Below, piece by piece: positions 8,470 through 17,326 of a stretch of 64,000 bases of DNA. The notes below the pieces were generated by a model. The model saw only the letters and a list, made by a program, of their open reading frames with translations. It was not told the DNA's origin and ran no database searches. Positions within the stretch are counted from its first letter, which is position 1. Each line of letters starts with the position of its first letter. A program made the translations under genes and the position numbers. The stretch comes from Zoogloea oleivorans (lineage in GTDB: Bacteria > Pseudomonadota > Gammaproteobacteria > Burkholderiales > Rhodocyclaceae). The DNA lies in contig JAOAUC010000037.1 of NCBI GenBank assembly GCA_030157785.1, forward strand, positions 104,714-168,713, given 5' to 3'.

Positions 8470-10070
8470 TGGGGCACCTTGTTTGCGTTTTCGAATTCGG
8501 TGGAAAGAGTCTTGCGGTCGATCTTGCCGTTGGGATTGCGGGGCAGGGGGCCGTCACGGGCTTCGATGACCGATGGAACCATGTAGGCCGGCATGCGTTG
8601 GCGGCACTCCGCCTGCAGGGTTGTTGCATCGAGGGGCGCGCCGTCCTTGCCGGTAGCGATCACGCAGATGGCGTGGCCAAGGGAAGGGTGGGGGACGCCA
8701 AACGCGACGCATTCGCCGACCAGGTGGGTGGAGTAGAGCACTTCTTCGACCTCGGTCGGGCTGACCCGGTAGCCGGAGGTCTTCATCATCTCGTCGCGGC
8801 GGCCGATGAAATACAGGTAGCCATCCTCATCCCGGCGCACGGTGTCGCCCGAGAATACGGCGATTTCGGGCAGGACGAAACCTGCCTGGCGGCCGGGAGC
8901 GCTGACCGGTAGGGGCTTGAAGCGCTCTGCCGTCTTTTCGGGGTCGTTCCAGTAGCCCATGGCCACGTGTGCGCCACGCTGTACCAGTTCGCCGGGCTCG
9001 TTCGGGCCGCATTCGCTGCCGTCGTCCCGCAGCACCATTACCTCGGCGTTGGGGATGGCCTTGCCGATGGAGTCAGGGCGGATGTCGGCCTGTTCGGGCG
9101 GCAGGTAGGTAGCGCGAAAAGCCTCGGTGAGCCCATACATCAGGAAGGGCTGGGTGCGCGGCAGATGCGCGCGCAAGGCCTTGAGGGTCTCGAGGGGCAT
9201 CCGTCCGCCGGTGTTGGCGAAGTAGCGCAGATGATCGGTAACTGTGTCCGGCCATTTGAGCTGGGCCAGCTGGATGTACAGCGGCGGCACGGCGGTGAGG
9301 CCGGTGACCTTTTCCTTGATCACGGCCTTGAGCACATCCTGGGGCAGCAGGTAGTTCAGCAGCACAACCCGGGCTCCGCTGTGGAAGGCCGTGGTGAGCT
9401 GGGAAAAGCCGGCATCGAAGGACAGGGGCAGGGCCGCCAGCAGGGTGTCATCCTGGGTGTTGCCCAGGTAGCTGGCGACGCTCTTGGCGCCGGTCACCAT
9501 ATTGCGGTGGGAGAGCACTACGCCCTTCGGCCGACCGGTGCTGCCGGAGGTGTACAGAATCGACAGCATGTCGGTGTCAATGATCCGATGACCGGCGCGG
9601 GGCGGCGAAGCCAGCAGGTCGGCCCACAGGTGGATGCCAATGGCCTCCAGGCTGACGGGCTTGGTGCTCGGGGCCGTCAGGATGACGTGACGCAGATCGT
9701 GGCAGTGTTCGAGCGTGCTGGCGATGAGCGGGAGACGCTCGGGGGAGGTGATCAACACCCGGGCGTTACAGTCGCGCAGGATGTGGCCGATTTGTTCGGC
9801 CTTGAGAATCGGATTGACGGGTACGAAGGCGCCGCCGGCGCGGGCCGCGGCAAAACTGGCAACGACCGTCTCAATACGCTTGTCCAGGAAAATGCCGACC
9901 CGCTCGCCCCTGTCGAGGCCGAGCCCGATCAGTCCGGAAGCTATTCCGGCGACCTGGTCGTCCAGTTCGCGATAGGTGAGAGTGGTAGCCCCCGCAGTCA
10001 GGGCCGACGAATCGGGAGCCCGGGCGGCGGACGCGGTGATGAGTTCGTGGAGAAGAGTCGTATTGAACAT
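8466..10070 (-). CDS. AMP-forming acyl-CoA ligase, exosortase A system-associated
   Basis: A 534-residue ANL-superfamily adenylating enzyme. The ATP-binding loop YTSGSTGRPKG is at about residues 173-183. The hinge region shows GRRDEMMKTSGYRVSPTEVE, and the C-terminal catalytic Lys lies in NPNGKIDRKTL. These enzymes activate a carboxylic acid as an acyl-adenylate and pass it to CoA or a carrier-protein thiol. The acyl carrier protein encoded at 12549-12797 is the obvious candidate acceptor. It overlaps the decarboxylase gene by four bases. The acid it activates is unknown; the family is known from XrtA/PEP-CTERM loci. Confidence 0.9.
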   Translation of the reverse strand: MFNTTLLHELITASAARAPDSSALTAGATTLTYRELDDQVAGIASGLIGLGLDRGERVGIFLDKRIETVVASFAAARAGGAFVPVNPILKAEQIGHILRDCNARVLITSPERLPLIASTLEHCHDLRHVILTAPSTKPVSLEAIGIHLWADLLASPPRAGHRIIDTDMLSILYTSGSTGRPKGVVLSHRNMVTGAKSVASYLGNTQDDTLLAALPLSFDAGFSQLTTAFHSGARVVLLNYLLPQDVLKAVIKEKVTGLTAVPPLYIQLAQLKWPDTVTDHLRYFANTGGRMPLETLKALRAHLPRTQPFLMYGLTEAFRATYLPPEQADIRPDSIGKAIPNAEVMVLRDDGSECGPNEPGELVQRGAHVAMGYWNDPEKTAERFKPLPVSAPGRQAGFVLPEIAVFSGDTVRRDEDGYLYFIGRRDEMMKTSGYRVSPTEVEEVLYSTHLVGECVAFGVPHPSLGHAICVIATGKDGAPLDATTLQAECRQRMPAYMVPSVIEARDGPLPRNPNGKIDRKTLSTEFENANKVPQ

Positions 10071-10196
10071 CGGTCTGAAATGGGTTTGTCGAACTAATCG
10101 TCAGGCAAAGCCGTAGCGCGTCTGAATGATCTCAAGTCTACGGCAGGTCTGTGACGGCCTATGCGAGCTTGCTCACGCCGGAGCGTAAAGTTCTTG

Positions 10197-11453
10197 TTAC
10201 GCCTTTTCCGGCAGGGAATCGAGAATACGTACGAGTTCGTCGGTACGGGAGCGCCGCGAGCAGGCGTCGGCGAGGTCGCGACGGACACCGGTCAGTTCGC
10301 CCTTGCGCCACTTGCTCATCACATCGCTGAGCAGTTTGCGGATGGATTCTGCTTCGGCGATGTCGGCTATCCAGGGGGTTTCGAGCTTGCCCAGGAGCTC
10401 TGCCGTGTTGCTGGCGAAGTCAGTCAGGGCCAGGATCGGGCGGCCTGCGCGGGCATATTCGTAGAGCTTTGCCGGAATCTGCTTGTTGCAGGCTGCGCCT
10501 TGCAGCAGCAGCAGACCGTCCGCGCGCATCATTTCCTGCAAGGCTGTGCGATAGGCAACCATGGGCTCGATGCTGACGATGTCGTCAATACCAAATTCTG
10601 AAAGGAGCTTGCGGTAGTAGTCGTCGCTGCCGGTGGCACGCAGGATGACTTTGAGCCGGTCTGCGGAAATCTCGCCGGCCTTCTTCAGATCACGAAGGGC
10701 AGTGAAGAAAGGCTTGGGGTCACGTTCCTGCGGGTACAGCACGCCGATGTGCACGAGGATCATCTGGCCTTCCGGGCCAAGCCGGCTGGTGTCCAGACCG
10801 CTCTCCGCATCACGGAAATTTTCTTCGTCGAAGCCGTTTTCGATGACCGCCCAGTTTTGTGCCGGTATGTCCGGATAGCGCTTTGCGTACATCTCCCGGG
10901 TGCCGTTGGTCGTGAACACCGCGCGTGAGCAATGCTTGATCAGCGATTGTTCGAGTTTGCGATGCAGCTTCCAGGTTGTCGGGTTGACGGGATAGCCGGG
11001 CTCGGTCATCGCGTCGCGGAAGTCGACGATCAGCGGCACGCCCGACAGGCGATGCAGCGTGAGCCCGATGAGGTGGGCCGTGGCGATCGGGTAGGTGGCG
11101 AAGATGGCCTTCGGTTTGTAGCGCCGGATCATGCTCATGCCCTTGATGACACCCATCGGCCACCAGCTGGCCCAGCGGTCGGGTTGTGCCATCCAGCGCA
11201 GGTAGCGCCCCTTGAGTGACAGGTGCCGAGCGGTATCCAGCCCGAATGCCCGTTCGACGACCATGCCTTCCGGAATTTCTCCCATCTGGTCATTGCTGAC
11301 CGATTCGTAGGCGCGCGGAGCGATGGTGAGCACCATCGGTTCCCAGCCATGGTCACGCAGATAGGAGGAGAATTTCAGTGTTCGCTGGATGCCACTGCTC
11401 GTCCGTACGGGCGGGTAGTGGTAAGCGATCATCAGCACGCGTTTGTCGGTCAT
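10197..11453 (-). CDS. GT4-type glycosyltransferase
   Basis: A 418-residue glycosyltransferase of the GT-B, family-4 type, read from the ATG at 11453 (MTDKRVLMIAYHYPPV). The open frame runs further upstream, but GGAGAGGCAGG before this ATG and the canonical first strand decide the start. The glycine-rich acceptor loop is in YHYPPVRTSSGIQRTLKF; the C-terminal nucleotide-sugar site contains IPAKLYEYARAGRPILAL. No signal peptide is present, so it acts on the cytoplasmic face. Gaps of 126 and 148 bases separate it from its neighbours. It probably builds the exopolysaccharide repeat; sugar specificity is not deducible. Confidence 0.85.
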   Translation of the reverse strand: MTDKRVLMIAYHYPPVRTSSGIQRTLKFSSYLRDHGWEPMVLTIAPRAYESVSNDQMGEIPEGMVVERAFGLDTARHLSLKGRYLRWMAQPDRWASWWPMGVIKGMSMIRRYKPKAIFATYPIATAHLIGLTLHRLSGVPLIVDFRDAMTEPGYPVNPTTWKLHRKLEQSLIKHCSRAVFTTNGTREMYAKRYPDIPAQNWAVIENGFDEENFRDAESGLDTSRLGPEGQMILVHIGVLYPQERDPKPFFTALRDLKKAGEISADRLKVILRATGSDDYYRKLLSEFGIDDIVSIEPMVAYRTALQEMMRADGLLLLQGAACNKQIPAKLYEYARAGRPILALTDFASNTAELLGKLETPWIADIAEAESIRKLLSDVMSKWRKGELTGVRRDLADACSRRSRTDELVRILDSLPEKA

Positions 11454-11601
11454 GGGCAACCTGCCTCTCCGGCTGCAATGGGCACCGGCTGGCGGTGCTT
11501 CATGGCAGGCTGACGGCAGCCAGAAATAATTTAATTTGAATTGGGAACGAAGTGTAACCGAGCCCCGTGCCTGGTTTTTGCCAAATACTGCATCCGCGCC
11601 G

Positions 11602-12297
11602 TCATTCAATCGGGCCAGGCGGAGCAAGCTGCACGGTGGGACGGGATTTGTCAGTGAAACTGATGTGAATCCATGGTGCTGCACCGATCATGCTGATTTG
11701 TAGCGGGCCCAGGCACAGAAAGCTTGCACTGTAGAGCTTGTGAATACCGAGCCTGCCGTGGGCTGCCAGCGAGGCCGGGTTGAAGGCCGATATGCGCGAC
11801 ATGCTCCAGCGGACGCCATTCTCGGTGAGGTGCGCATTGGCGGCATCCCAGAGGCGGGCAAAGGTGCGGCTTATCCGGTATTTCGGTTCGACGTGGACGT
11901 CGTAATCCCATACGCAGCTTGCCGGATCGGCGAGCTCATAGCGGCAGCGCACCTCATCCTCGTCATAGGCATTGAAGGCCAGCCAAAGGAAGCCGGCAAA
12001 TTCGTCGCCGGAGCGGGCCAGGAAGCACAGGGATTTGTCCCGCAGGCGTTTGGCGATGACTTCGGGGGGGCGCGGAAAAAGTGGTACCAGCGGATCGCCC
12101 GGATCGAGGGGCGTCGCCGGATTTTTCGGCGAAGCGCGACACGACGCTTTGGTCTGGACAGGCTGCGCCACCAGATAGTAACGAATCAGGTAGGCGTGGT
12201 TGCCGCTGACCTTGCGGAGCGCGTAATCAAGGAAATACAGGCTGCCATCAAAGGCGCCGAGTTGCGAAAACGTGTTGCGGATGCGTTGGAGGGGCAT
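11602..12297 (-). CDS. GNAT-like acyltransferase in the exosortase locus
   Basis: A protein of about 231 residues if read from the ATG at 12297 (MPLQRIRNTFSQLG); the frame remains open to 12381, so a longer start is possible. The middle carries a GNAT-like core: FAGFLWLAFNAYDEDEVRCR, then a strand-helix with VWDYDVHVEPKYR, then SAFNPASLAAHGRLG, matching the usual N..S...H...G ending of acetyltransferases. It is the first gene of the minus-strand run and diverges from the acyl carrier protein gene. It may transfer an acyl group, perhaps from that carrier, onto a sugar or amine. Family call is moderate. Confidence 0.65.
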   Translation of the reverse strand: MPLQRIRNTFSQLGAFDGSLYFLDYALRKVSGNHAYLIRYYLVAQPVQTKASCRASPKNPATPLDPGDPLVPLFPRPPEVIAKRLRDKSLCFLARSGDEFAGFLWLAFNAYDEDEVRCRYELADPASCVWDYDVHVEPKYRISRTFARLWDAANAHLTENGVRWSMSRISAFNPASLAAHGRLGIHKLYSASFLCLGPLQISMIGAAPWIHISFTDKSRPTVQLAPPGPIE

Positions 12298-12462
12298 GGT
12301 CGGGCTGGATTGCAAATTGACGGCTCGATCAGGCTCGAAAGAGGGGGCAAAGGTAACCCGGAATGCAGAAATGAAATGCAAAACAAGGAAAACCTGTGTT
12401 GGTCGCCTGTTAAGCCTCCCGCCTGTGCCGTAGATTACGGTTCCCGGGGGCTCCGTGTCGCA

Positions 12463-12468
12463 TATAAT
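12463..12468 (+). promoter_or_regulatory. Sigma-70 -10 box ahead of the acyl carrier protein gene
   Basis: A perfect TATAAT lies in the divergent gap between the GNAT and carrier-protein genes. No good -35 box lies 16-18 bases upstream (GTTCCC is there), so an activator may be needed. The predicted start of transcription near 12475 leaves a leader of about 75 bases before the TTG start chosen for the next gene. Confidence 0.5.
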
Positions 12469-12548
12469 GATATCAGGCTTGCTGTTTCCGGGTCATGAAG
12501 GTCTGGAATGTGGCGTTGCGTTTGCTTATCCCCGATTGGAGTCAGCTT

Positions 12549-12797
12549 TTGGATACGAAGAAGGAAGTTCTGTCTATTCTGGACGAGGTCTTGAGCTTGG
12601 GCGGTGCTGCTGCCCAGTTTGAGCTTGATACCCCATTGCTGGGGGCGCTGCCGGACCTTGATTCGATGGCCGTCGTTGGTTTGATCAACATGCTGGAAGA
12701 GCGTTTCGGTTTTGTTGTGGAGGATGATGAGATCGACGGTTCTACCTTCGCATCCGTAGGTTCTCTGGTCGAATTCGTGGACGGAAAGCTTGCCTGA
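12549..12797 (+). CDS. Acyl carrier protein, exosortase A system-associated
   Basis: An acyl carrier protein of 82 residues if read from TTG at 12549, preceded by GGAG eight bases away. An in-frame ATG at 12495 would add 18 residues that do not look like a carrier protein. The phosphopantetheine attachment Ser is in LDSMAVVGLI (about Ser39). It is followed without a gap by the two exosortase-associated hydrolases, and it diverges from the ligase/decarboxylase run. The likely role is to carry the acid activated by the AMP-ligase as a thioester, for a modification of the exopolysaccharide or of an associated molecule. Confidence 0.85.
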   Translation: MDTKKEVLSILDEVLSLGGAAAQFELDTPLLGALPDLDSMAVVGLINMLEERFGFVVEDDEIDGSTFASVGSLVEFVDGKLA

Positions 12798-13628
12798 ATG
12801 GTGGGTTTGAAGCCCCGGCGGGAAGCGTTTTTTCTACCGGGGTCTGCAGCAGGAGAGCGTTTTTGCCTTCTCACCCATGCGGCAGATCCCGTCGGTACCC
12901 TGATTTTTGTGCATCCGTTTGCCGAGGAGATGAACAAATCCCGGCGAATGGTTGCGCTCGCCGCGGAGGCCTTTGCGGCCAGGGGGTGGTCGACCCTGCA
13001 GGTCGATCTGACCGGGTGTGGGGACAGCGCCGGTGATTTTGGCGATGCGTCCTGGGATCTGTGGATTGAGGATTGCCGCGACGCCTGGTTGTGGGTGACC
13101 ACGCACCTTAAAGGCGCGGTAGCCCTGTGGGGCTTGCGGAGTGGTGCGCTCGTGCTGGCCGACTGGTTGCGCTCGGGAGGCGTTGCCGCGCCTTTGTTGC
13201 TCTGGCAGCCCGTGGGTAACGGGCGCCAGCATCTGACCCAGTTCCTGCGCTTGAAGGCTGCGAGCGAGATGCTCGCCGATGCCGATGCCAAGGCTTCCAT
13301 GGAGGCTGTCCGGGCCAGCCTGAAGGCGGGCGACAGCGTGGATGTCGCCGGCTATCGTCTGTCGTCTGCGCTGGCTCGGGGAATGGAGTCATCGACCCTG
13401 GGGCTGCAGAACGCCTATGCCGCACCGGTGGTGGCGCTGGAGGTTGGCCCACCAGACCGCGAGGAGGTTTCTCCTGCGCTTCGGGTGCTTGTCGACCGCT
13501 GGGTCGGGGCCGGGATCCGGTGCCGCGCCCAAACGGTGGCAGGCCCGGCCTTCTGGCAGACCCAGGAGATCGAGTTGTGTCCGGCGTTGATCGAGGCTTC
13601 ATTGCTCGCTCTGGAGGAGTTCGCATGA
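12798..13628 (+). CDS. Exosortase A system-associated alpha/beta hydrolase 2
   Basis: A 276-residue alpha/beta-hydrolase-like protein that begins at the base after the carrier-protein stop. The first core strand is TLIFVHPFAEEMNKSRR (about residues 34-50), a phrase typical of the family of hydrolases found with exosortase A. The expected nucleophile elbow reads WGLRSGA (about residues 111-117); the central position is Arg, with Ser115 next to it, so it departs from the usual G-x-Ser-x-G. It overlaps the next gene by ATGA. It may release an acyl group from the carrier protein, but catalysis is uncertain given the odd elbow. Confidence 0.87.
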   Translation: MVGLKPRREAFFLPGSAAGERFCLLTHAADPVGTLIFVHPFAEEMNKSRRMVALAAEAFAARGWSTLQVDLTGCGDSAGDFGDASWDLWIEDCRDAWLWVTTHLKGAVALWGLRSGALVLADWLRSGGVAAPLLLWQPVGNGRQHLTQFLRLKAASEMLADADAKASMEAVRASLKAGDSVDVAGYRLSSALARGMESSTLGLQNAYAAPVVALEVGPPDREEVSPALRVLVDRWVGAGIRCRAQTVAGPAFWQTQEIELCPALIEASLLALEEFA

Positions 13629-14509
13629 GCGATTGGCACGATAGCGCCCTGATGTTCGAATGCGCCGGTGAATCCCTGGTGGGAATCGTTTCGGCACCGC
13701 ACGCGCCTGCAGAAGTTGGTGTGCTGGTCGTGGTTGGTGGCCCCCAGTACCGGGCGGGTTCGCATCGGCAGTTTGTCCTGCTGGCACGCTACCTGGCTGC
13801 CCGCGGCATACCGTGCATGCGCTTCGACTATCGCGGGATGGGGGATGCCACGGGGCCGGCAAGCAGTTTCGAAGCTGTCGATGACGACATCGATGCGGCC
13901 ATCGGGGCTTTTCTCAAGGCTCAGCCAGGGCTGCGGCAGGTTGTGCTGTGGGGCCTGTGCGATGGGGCCAGTGCCGTTTGCCTCTACCCGGCTGCGGCAG
14001 ACCGGCGGGTGGCGGGGTCTGTCCTGTTGAATCCCTGGGTGCATACAGAGGCTGGCAAGGCCAAGGTTTTCCTCAAGTATTATTATTTGCAGCGACTTAC
14101 CGACCCCGCCTTCTGGAAGAAATTACTGGGGGGGCAGGTCAGTCTGCTGAGTTCGTTCGGCAGCCTTTTCTCGCTGCTCCGGGCGGCCGGTGGTGGTGAC
14201 AAAAGACCTTCTGCACCTGCTGCAGCCAAGGTGGAGGATGCGGGCAATCTGCCCGAGCGGATGGCAAAGGGTCTCTCCAGGCGTACAAACCCGCTGGCCG
14301 TGTTTTTGAGTGGTCGGGATTACGTGGCGCGGGAGTTTGAACAGGTGCAGGCCTCAAGCGCGGATTGGCGCGCAGTGCTGGGGCGCAAAGACGTCGATGT
14401 GCAGCACTTTCCTTATGCCGACCACACCTTCTCGGGCGTTGGTGAATCCGATGCCGTGGCCGAAGCAACCTTCAAGTGGCTGCTTGCCAACGGCTTTGCC
14501 AAGGCCTGA
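13625..14509 (+). CDS. Exosortase A system-associated alpha/beta hydrolase 1
   Basis: A 294-residue alpha/beta hydrolase. The ATG at 13625 overlaps the previous stop by four bases, although the frame is open further upstream. The core shows VGVLVVVGGPQYRAGSHRQF (about residues 31-50) and FDYRGMGDATG. The nucleophile elbow reads GLCDGAS with Cys at about residue 112, as in dienelactone-hydrolase-like enzymes, not Ser. The candidate His is in YADHTFSG near the C-terminus. It is the last gene of the acyl carrier protein-hydrolase 2-hydrolase 1 run, followed directly by a hairpin terminator. Substrate unknown; a thioester or ester made by the locus is plausible. Confidence 0.88.
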   Translation: MSDWHDSALMFECAGESLVGIVSAPHAPAEVGVLVVVGGPQYRAGSHRQFVLLARYLAARGIPCMRFDYRGMGDATGPASSFEAVDDDIDAAIGAFLKAQPGLRQVVLWGLCDGASAVCLYPAAADRRVAGSVLLNPWVHTEAGKAKVFLKYYYLQRLTDPAFWKKLLGGQVSLLSSFGSLFSLLRAAGGGDKRPSAPAAAKVEDAGNLPERMAKGLSRRTNPLAVFLSGRDYVAREFEQVQASSADWRAVLGRKDVDVQHFPYADHTFSGVGESDAVAEATFKWLLANGFAKA

Positions 14510-14516
14510 TTGATTT

Positions 14517-14541
14517 ACGCCGGGCCGTTCTGGCCCGGCGT
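14517..14541. terminator. Hairpin terminator between converging genes
   Basis: A perfect 10-bp stem (14517-14526 with 14532-14541) around a five-base loop, placed 7 bases after the hydrolase 1 stop and 10 bases before the end of the nitrate reductase gene on the other strand. The T tail is short on plus (TTCCCCGTTCTT) and absent on minus, so termination may be partial. Confidence 0.7.
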
Positions 14542-14551
14542 TCCCCGTTCT

Positions 14552-17284
14552 TCAGTTCGAAACGCTGTGTTGCAGGCGCTTCAGTTCCGGTACGCAAGAG
14601 CCGCAGTTGGTGCCGCATTTGGTACGAAGCTGCAGGGCGTCCAGTGATTCGCCAGCCCGGAAGGCGCTGAGGATGTCATCTTCTGCCACATCAAAGCAGT
14701 TGCAGATGACCTTGCCGCGAGCTGCCTGCCCGGCGGGGGGCTGGGTGAGTGGCGCGAGCAGCCACGGACGTACGGCCGCAGCCGAATGTCCTTGCACCAT
14801 CATGTCGGCAAGCCAGTCGGCGGCCTTGGTTTCACCTGCCAGGCGCACGGCGGCCAGGGAGTCACCCTCCACCAATGCCCGCTTGGCCACTTCCTTGCGG
14901 CTGTCCTGGTAGGAGAGCACCCGGGTCGGGTCGTCGAGAGAGAGTTCCCGGTCAAGGGCTTCCAGCAGCTCCGGTGCCAGCTCTTCGCCGCGAGCCTTCA
15001 GGACCACGACCGGGGCTGTGCGACCGGCGAGCGTCAGGCTGGCGTAGGGGAAATGAGGCAGCCACTTGCGTAGTTTTTCCATCACCTCCAGCGGATTGGG
15101 CTGAAGATTGCCGTCGGCGTCCACCTCGGTTCGACGCATGGCCACCAGGGTCTTGCCGGCGGTGTATTTCTCCACCTGCACGGCGGCATGTTTGAGTTCG
15201 GGCTGCTTCGAGTAGGGGTCGAAGTCGGACGGCAGCAGCACGTTCACGCCCTGGCCACCCATGGTGTTGCCGCCCCAGTGCATCGGCAAGAAGCATTGGC
15301 CGGCACGCAGGGTGGCGGATTGCAGCACTTTCACCACCACATTGCCACGCTTGCTCTTCACCGTGACGAGGTCGCCGCCGGCCAGCTGGCGGCGCTCCAT
15401 GTCGTCCCTGTGCATGTGCAGCATGGGCTCCGACTCGTGGCTGTAGAGGCGGGCGACGAGGCCGGTGCGGCTCATGCCGTGCCACTGGTCGCGCAGACGG
15501 CCGGTGTTGAGGTGGAGCGGGTAGCGCGCGCTGGGGGATTCGGCGGTGATCCTGTGTTCGGTGACCACGAAGCGGGCGCGGCCGGAGGGCGTCGGGAAGA
15601 TGCCGTCTTCGTAGAGCCGGACCTTGCCCTGGCTGGCGCCTTCGGGGAAGGGCCACTGCTGCGGGCCGACGGTTTCCAGCATGGTGTAGCTGAGGCCGGT
15701 GATGTCCAGGTCGCGGCCACGGGTGGATTCGCGGTGCTCGTTCCAGACTTCCTCTGGCGTGGTGTAGGGAAACATCTGTGCGGCAAGGTCGCCCTTGCCG
15801 AGTCGGGTGCCCAGACGCCGGGCGAAATCCACCACGATCGCCCAATCGTGGCGGGCTTCACCCGGCGCGGACACGGCTGCCCGGACGCGGGTGATGGCCC
15901 GCTCCGAGTTGGTGACGGTGCCGTCCTTCTCGCCCCAGGTGCTGGCGGGCAATAGCAGGTCGGCGTAGGCGCAGGTTTCGGTGTGACCGAAGGCTTCCTG
16001 CACGATGACGAATTCGGCGGTTTTCAGGGCCTCGTGGATGAGGGCCTGGTCGGGCATCGACTGGGCCGGGTTGGTGCAGGCGATCCACACCGCCTTGATT
16101 TCGCCGGTCTTCAGGGCCTGGAAGAGTTCAACGGCGCTCTTGCCGGGCTTCTCGGGAACGCTGTCTACGCCCCACAGGGCGGCAACTTCGGCACGGTGCT
16201 CGGCGTTGGCCATGTCCCGATGCGCCGACAGCAGATTCGAAAGACCACCGACTTCGCGGCCGCCCATGGCGTTGGGCTGGCCGGTGAGCGAGAAGGGGCC
16301 GGCGCCGGGCTTGCCGATCTGGCCAGTGGCCAGGTGCAGGTTGATCAGCGCCGAATTGTTGTGGGTGCCGAAGGAGAACTGGTTGAGTCCCTGGCAGTAC
16401 ATCGACATGGTGGCCGCCGATGTGGCGAAGATCTGCGCGGCCTGTTCAATGTGCTTCTTGTCGAGGCCGCAGATGGTGGCGGCCATCGCCGGCGTGTATT
16501 CACGAACAACCTTCTTGAGGGCGTCGAAGCCTTCGGTGTGGGCGTCCACGTATTCGCGGTTGACCCAGCCTTCCCACAGCATGATGTGGAGCATCGCGTT
16601 GTAAAGGGCGATGTCGGTGCCGGGCAGCAGGGCCAGGTGCAGGTCGGCGGCTTCGGCGGTGTCGGTACGACGCGGGTCGATGACGACCAGTTTGATGTCC
16701 GGATTGGCCTTGCGGGCATCTTCCACCCGGCGGAAGGCGATCGGGTGGGCGAAGGCCGTGTTGCTGCCGGCGATGAACAGGGCCTTGGTGTGGGCGATGT
16801 CCTCGTAGCTGCACGGGGGGGCATCGGCACCCAGGCTGAGCTTGTAGCCGGCTACGGCGCTCGACATGCACAGGCGCGAGTTGGTATCGAGGTTGTTGCT
16901 GCCGATGAGGCCCTTCATCAGCTTGTTGAAGACGTAGTAGTCCTCGGTGAGGAGCTGACCGGCGCCGTAGATGGCGACGGCATCCGGACCGTGTTCGGCG
17001 ATGATCGCCGCGAACTTGTCGGCGGCGCTGTCGAGGGCAGTGTCCCAGCTGACCCGCTGGCGGGCTTCGTCACGACTGTTGCGCAACTCCGGATGGAGTG
17101 CGCGGGCGATCAGGGTGTCGGGTGCGGCGGACAGGTGCAGCGTGGCACCCTTGGTGCACAAGCGGCCAAAGTTGGCCGGGTGATCCGGATCGCCCTTGAC
17201 GCCGACGATGCGGCCCGCTTCATGTTCGATTACGACACCGCAGCCGACGCCGCAGTAACAACAGGTGGACTTGGTTTCTGCCAT
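14552..17284 (-). CDS. nasA: Assimilatory nitrate reductase, catalytic subunit
   Basis: A 910-residue molybdopterin oxidoreductase that reduces nitrate to nitrite in the cytoplasm. The N-terminal [4Fe-4S] site is C-x2-C-x3-C (Cys8, 11, 15) with Cys43 in RLCTKG. The C-terminal extension holds a BFD-type [2Fe-2S] domain (VICNCFD ... TKCGTNCGSCVPEL), which marks the NasA form. The start is ATG 17284, because AAGGAG lies five bases before it; the frame runs 36 bases further upstream. A sigma-54 promoter precedes it. No nitrite reductase, transporter or electron-donor gene adjoins, so those functions must be encoded elsewhere. Confidence 0.93.
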   Translation of the reverse strand: MAETKSTCCYCGVGCGVVIEHEAGRIVGVKGDPDHPANFGRLCTKGATLHLSAAPDTLIARALHPELRNSRDEARQRVSWDTALDSAADKFAAIIAEHGPDAVAIYGAGQLLTEDYYVFNKLMKGLIGSNNLDTNSRLCMSSAVAGYKLSLGADAPPCSYEDIAHTKALFIAGSNTAFAHPIAFRRVEDARKANPDIKLVVIDPRRTDTAEAADLHLALLPGTDIALYNAMLHIMLWEGWVNREYVDAHTEGFDALKKVVREYTPAMAATICGLDKKHIEQAAQIFATSAATMSMYCQGLNQFSFGTHNNSALINLHLATGQIGKPGAGPFSLTGQPNAMGGREVGGLSNLLSAHRDMANAEHRAEVAALWGVDSVPEKPGKSAVELFQALKTGEIKAVWIACTNPAQSMPDQALIHEALKTAEFVIVQEAFGHTETCAYADLLLPASTWGEKDGTVTNSERAITRVRAAVSAPGEARHDWAIVVDFARRLGTRLGKGDLAAQMFPYTTPEEVWNEHRESTRGRDLDITGLSYTMLETVGPQQWPFPEGASQGKVRLYEDGIFPTPSGRARFVVTEHRITAESPSARYPLHLNTGRLRDQWHGMSRTGLVARLYSHESEPMLHMHRDDMERRQLAGGDLVTVKSKRGNVVVKVLQSATLRAGQCFLPMHWGGNTMGGQGVNVLLPSDFDPYSKQPELKHAAVQVEKYTAGKTLVAMRRTEVDADGNLQPNPLEVMEKLRKWLPHFPYASLTLAGRTAPVVVLKARGEELAPELLEALDRELSLDDPTRVLSYQDSRKEVAKRALVEGDSLAAVRLAGETKAADWLADMMVQGHSAAAVRPWLLAPLTQPPAGQAARGKVICNCFDVAEDDILSAFRAGESLDALQLRTKCGTNCGSCVPELKRLQHSVSN

Positions 17285-17310
17285 CACGACTCCTTTAGTG
17301 GATGGCATGA

Positions 17311-17326
17311 AGCAAAGCACGTGCCA
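17311..17326 (-). promoter_or_regulatory. Sigma-54 (-24/-12) promoter of nasA
   Basis: On the minus strand the sequence is TGGCACGTGCTTTGCT, a full match to the TGGCACG-N4-TTGCW consensus, with GG and GC twelve bases apart. Transcription would start near 17300, about 15 bases before the nasA start codon and upstream of its ribosome site. This fits nitrogen control through NtrC, but no clear NtrC dyad was recognised in the 120 bases upstream. Confidence 0.88.
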
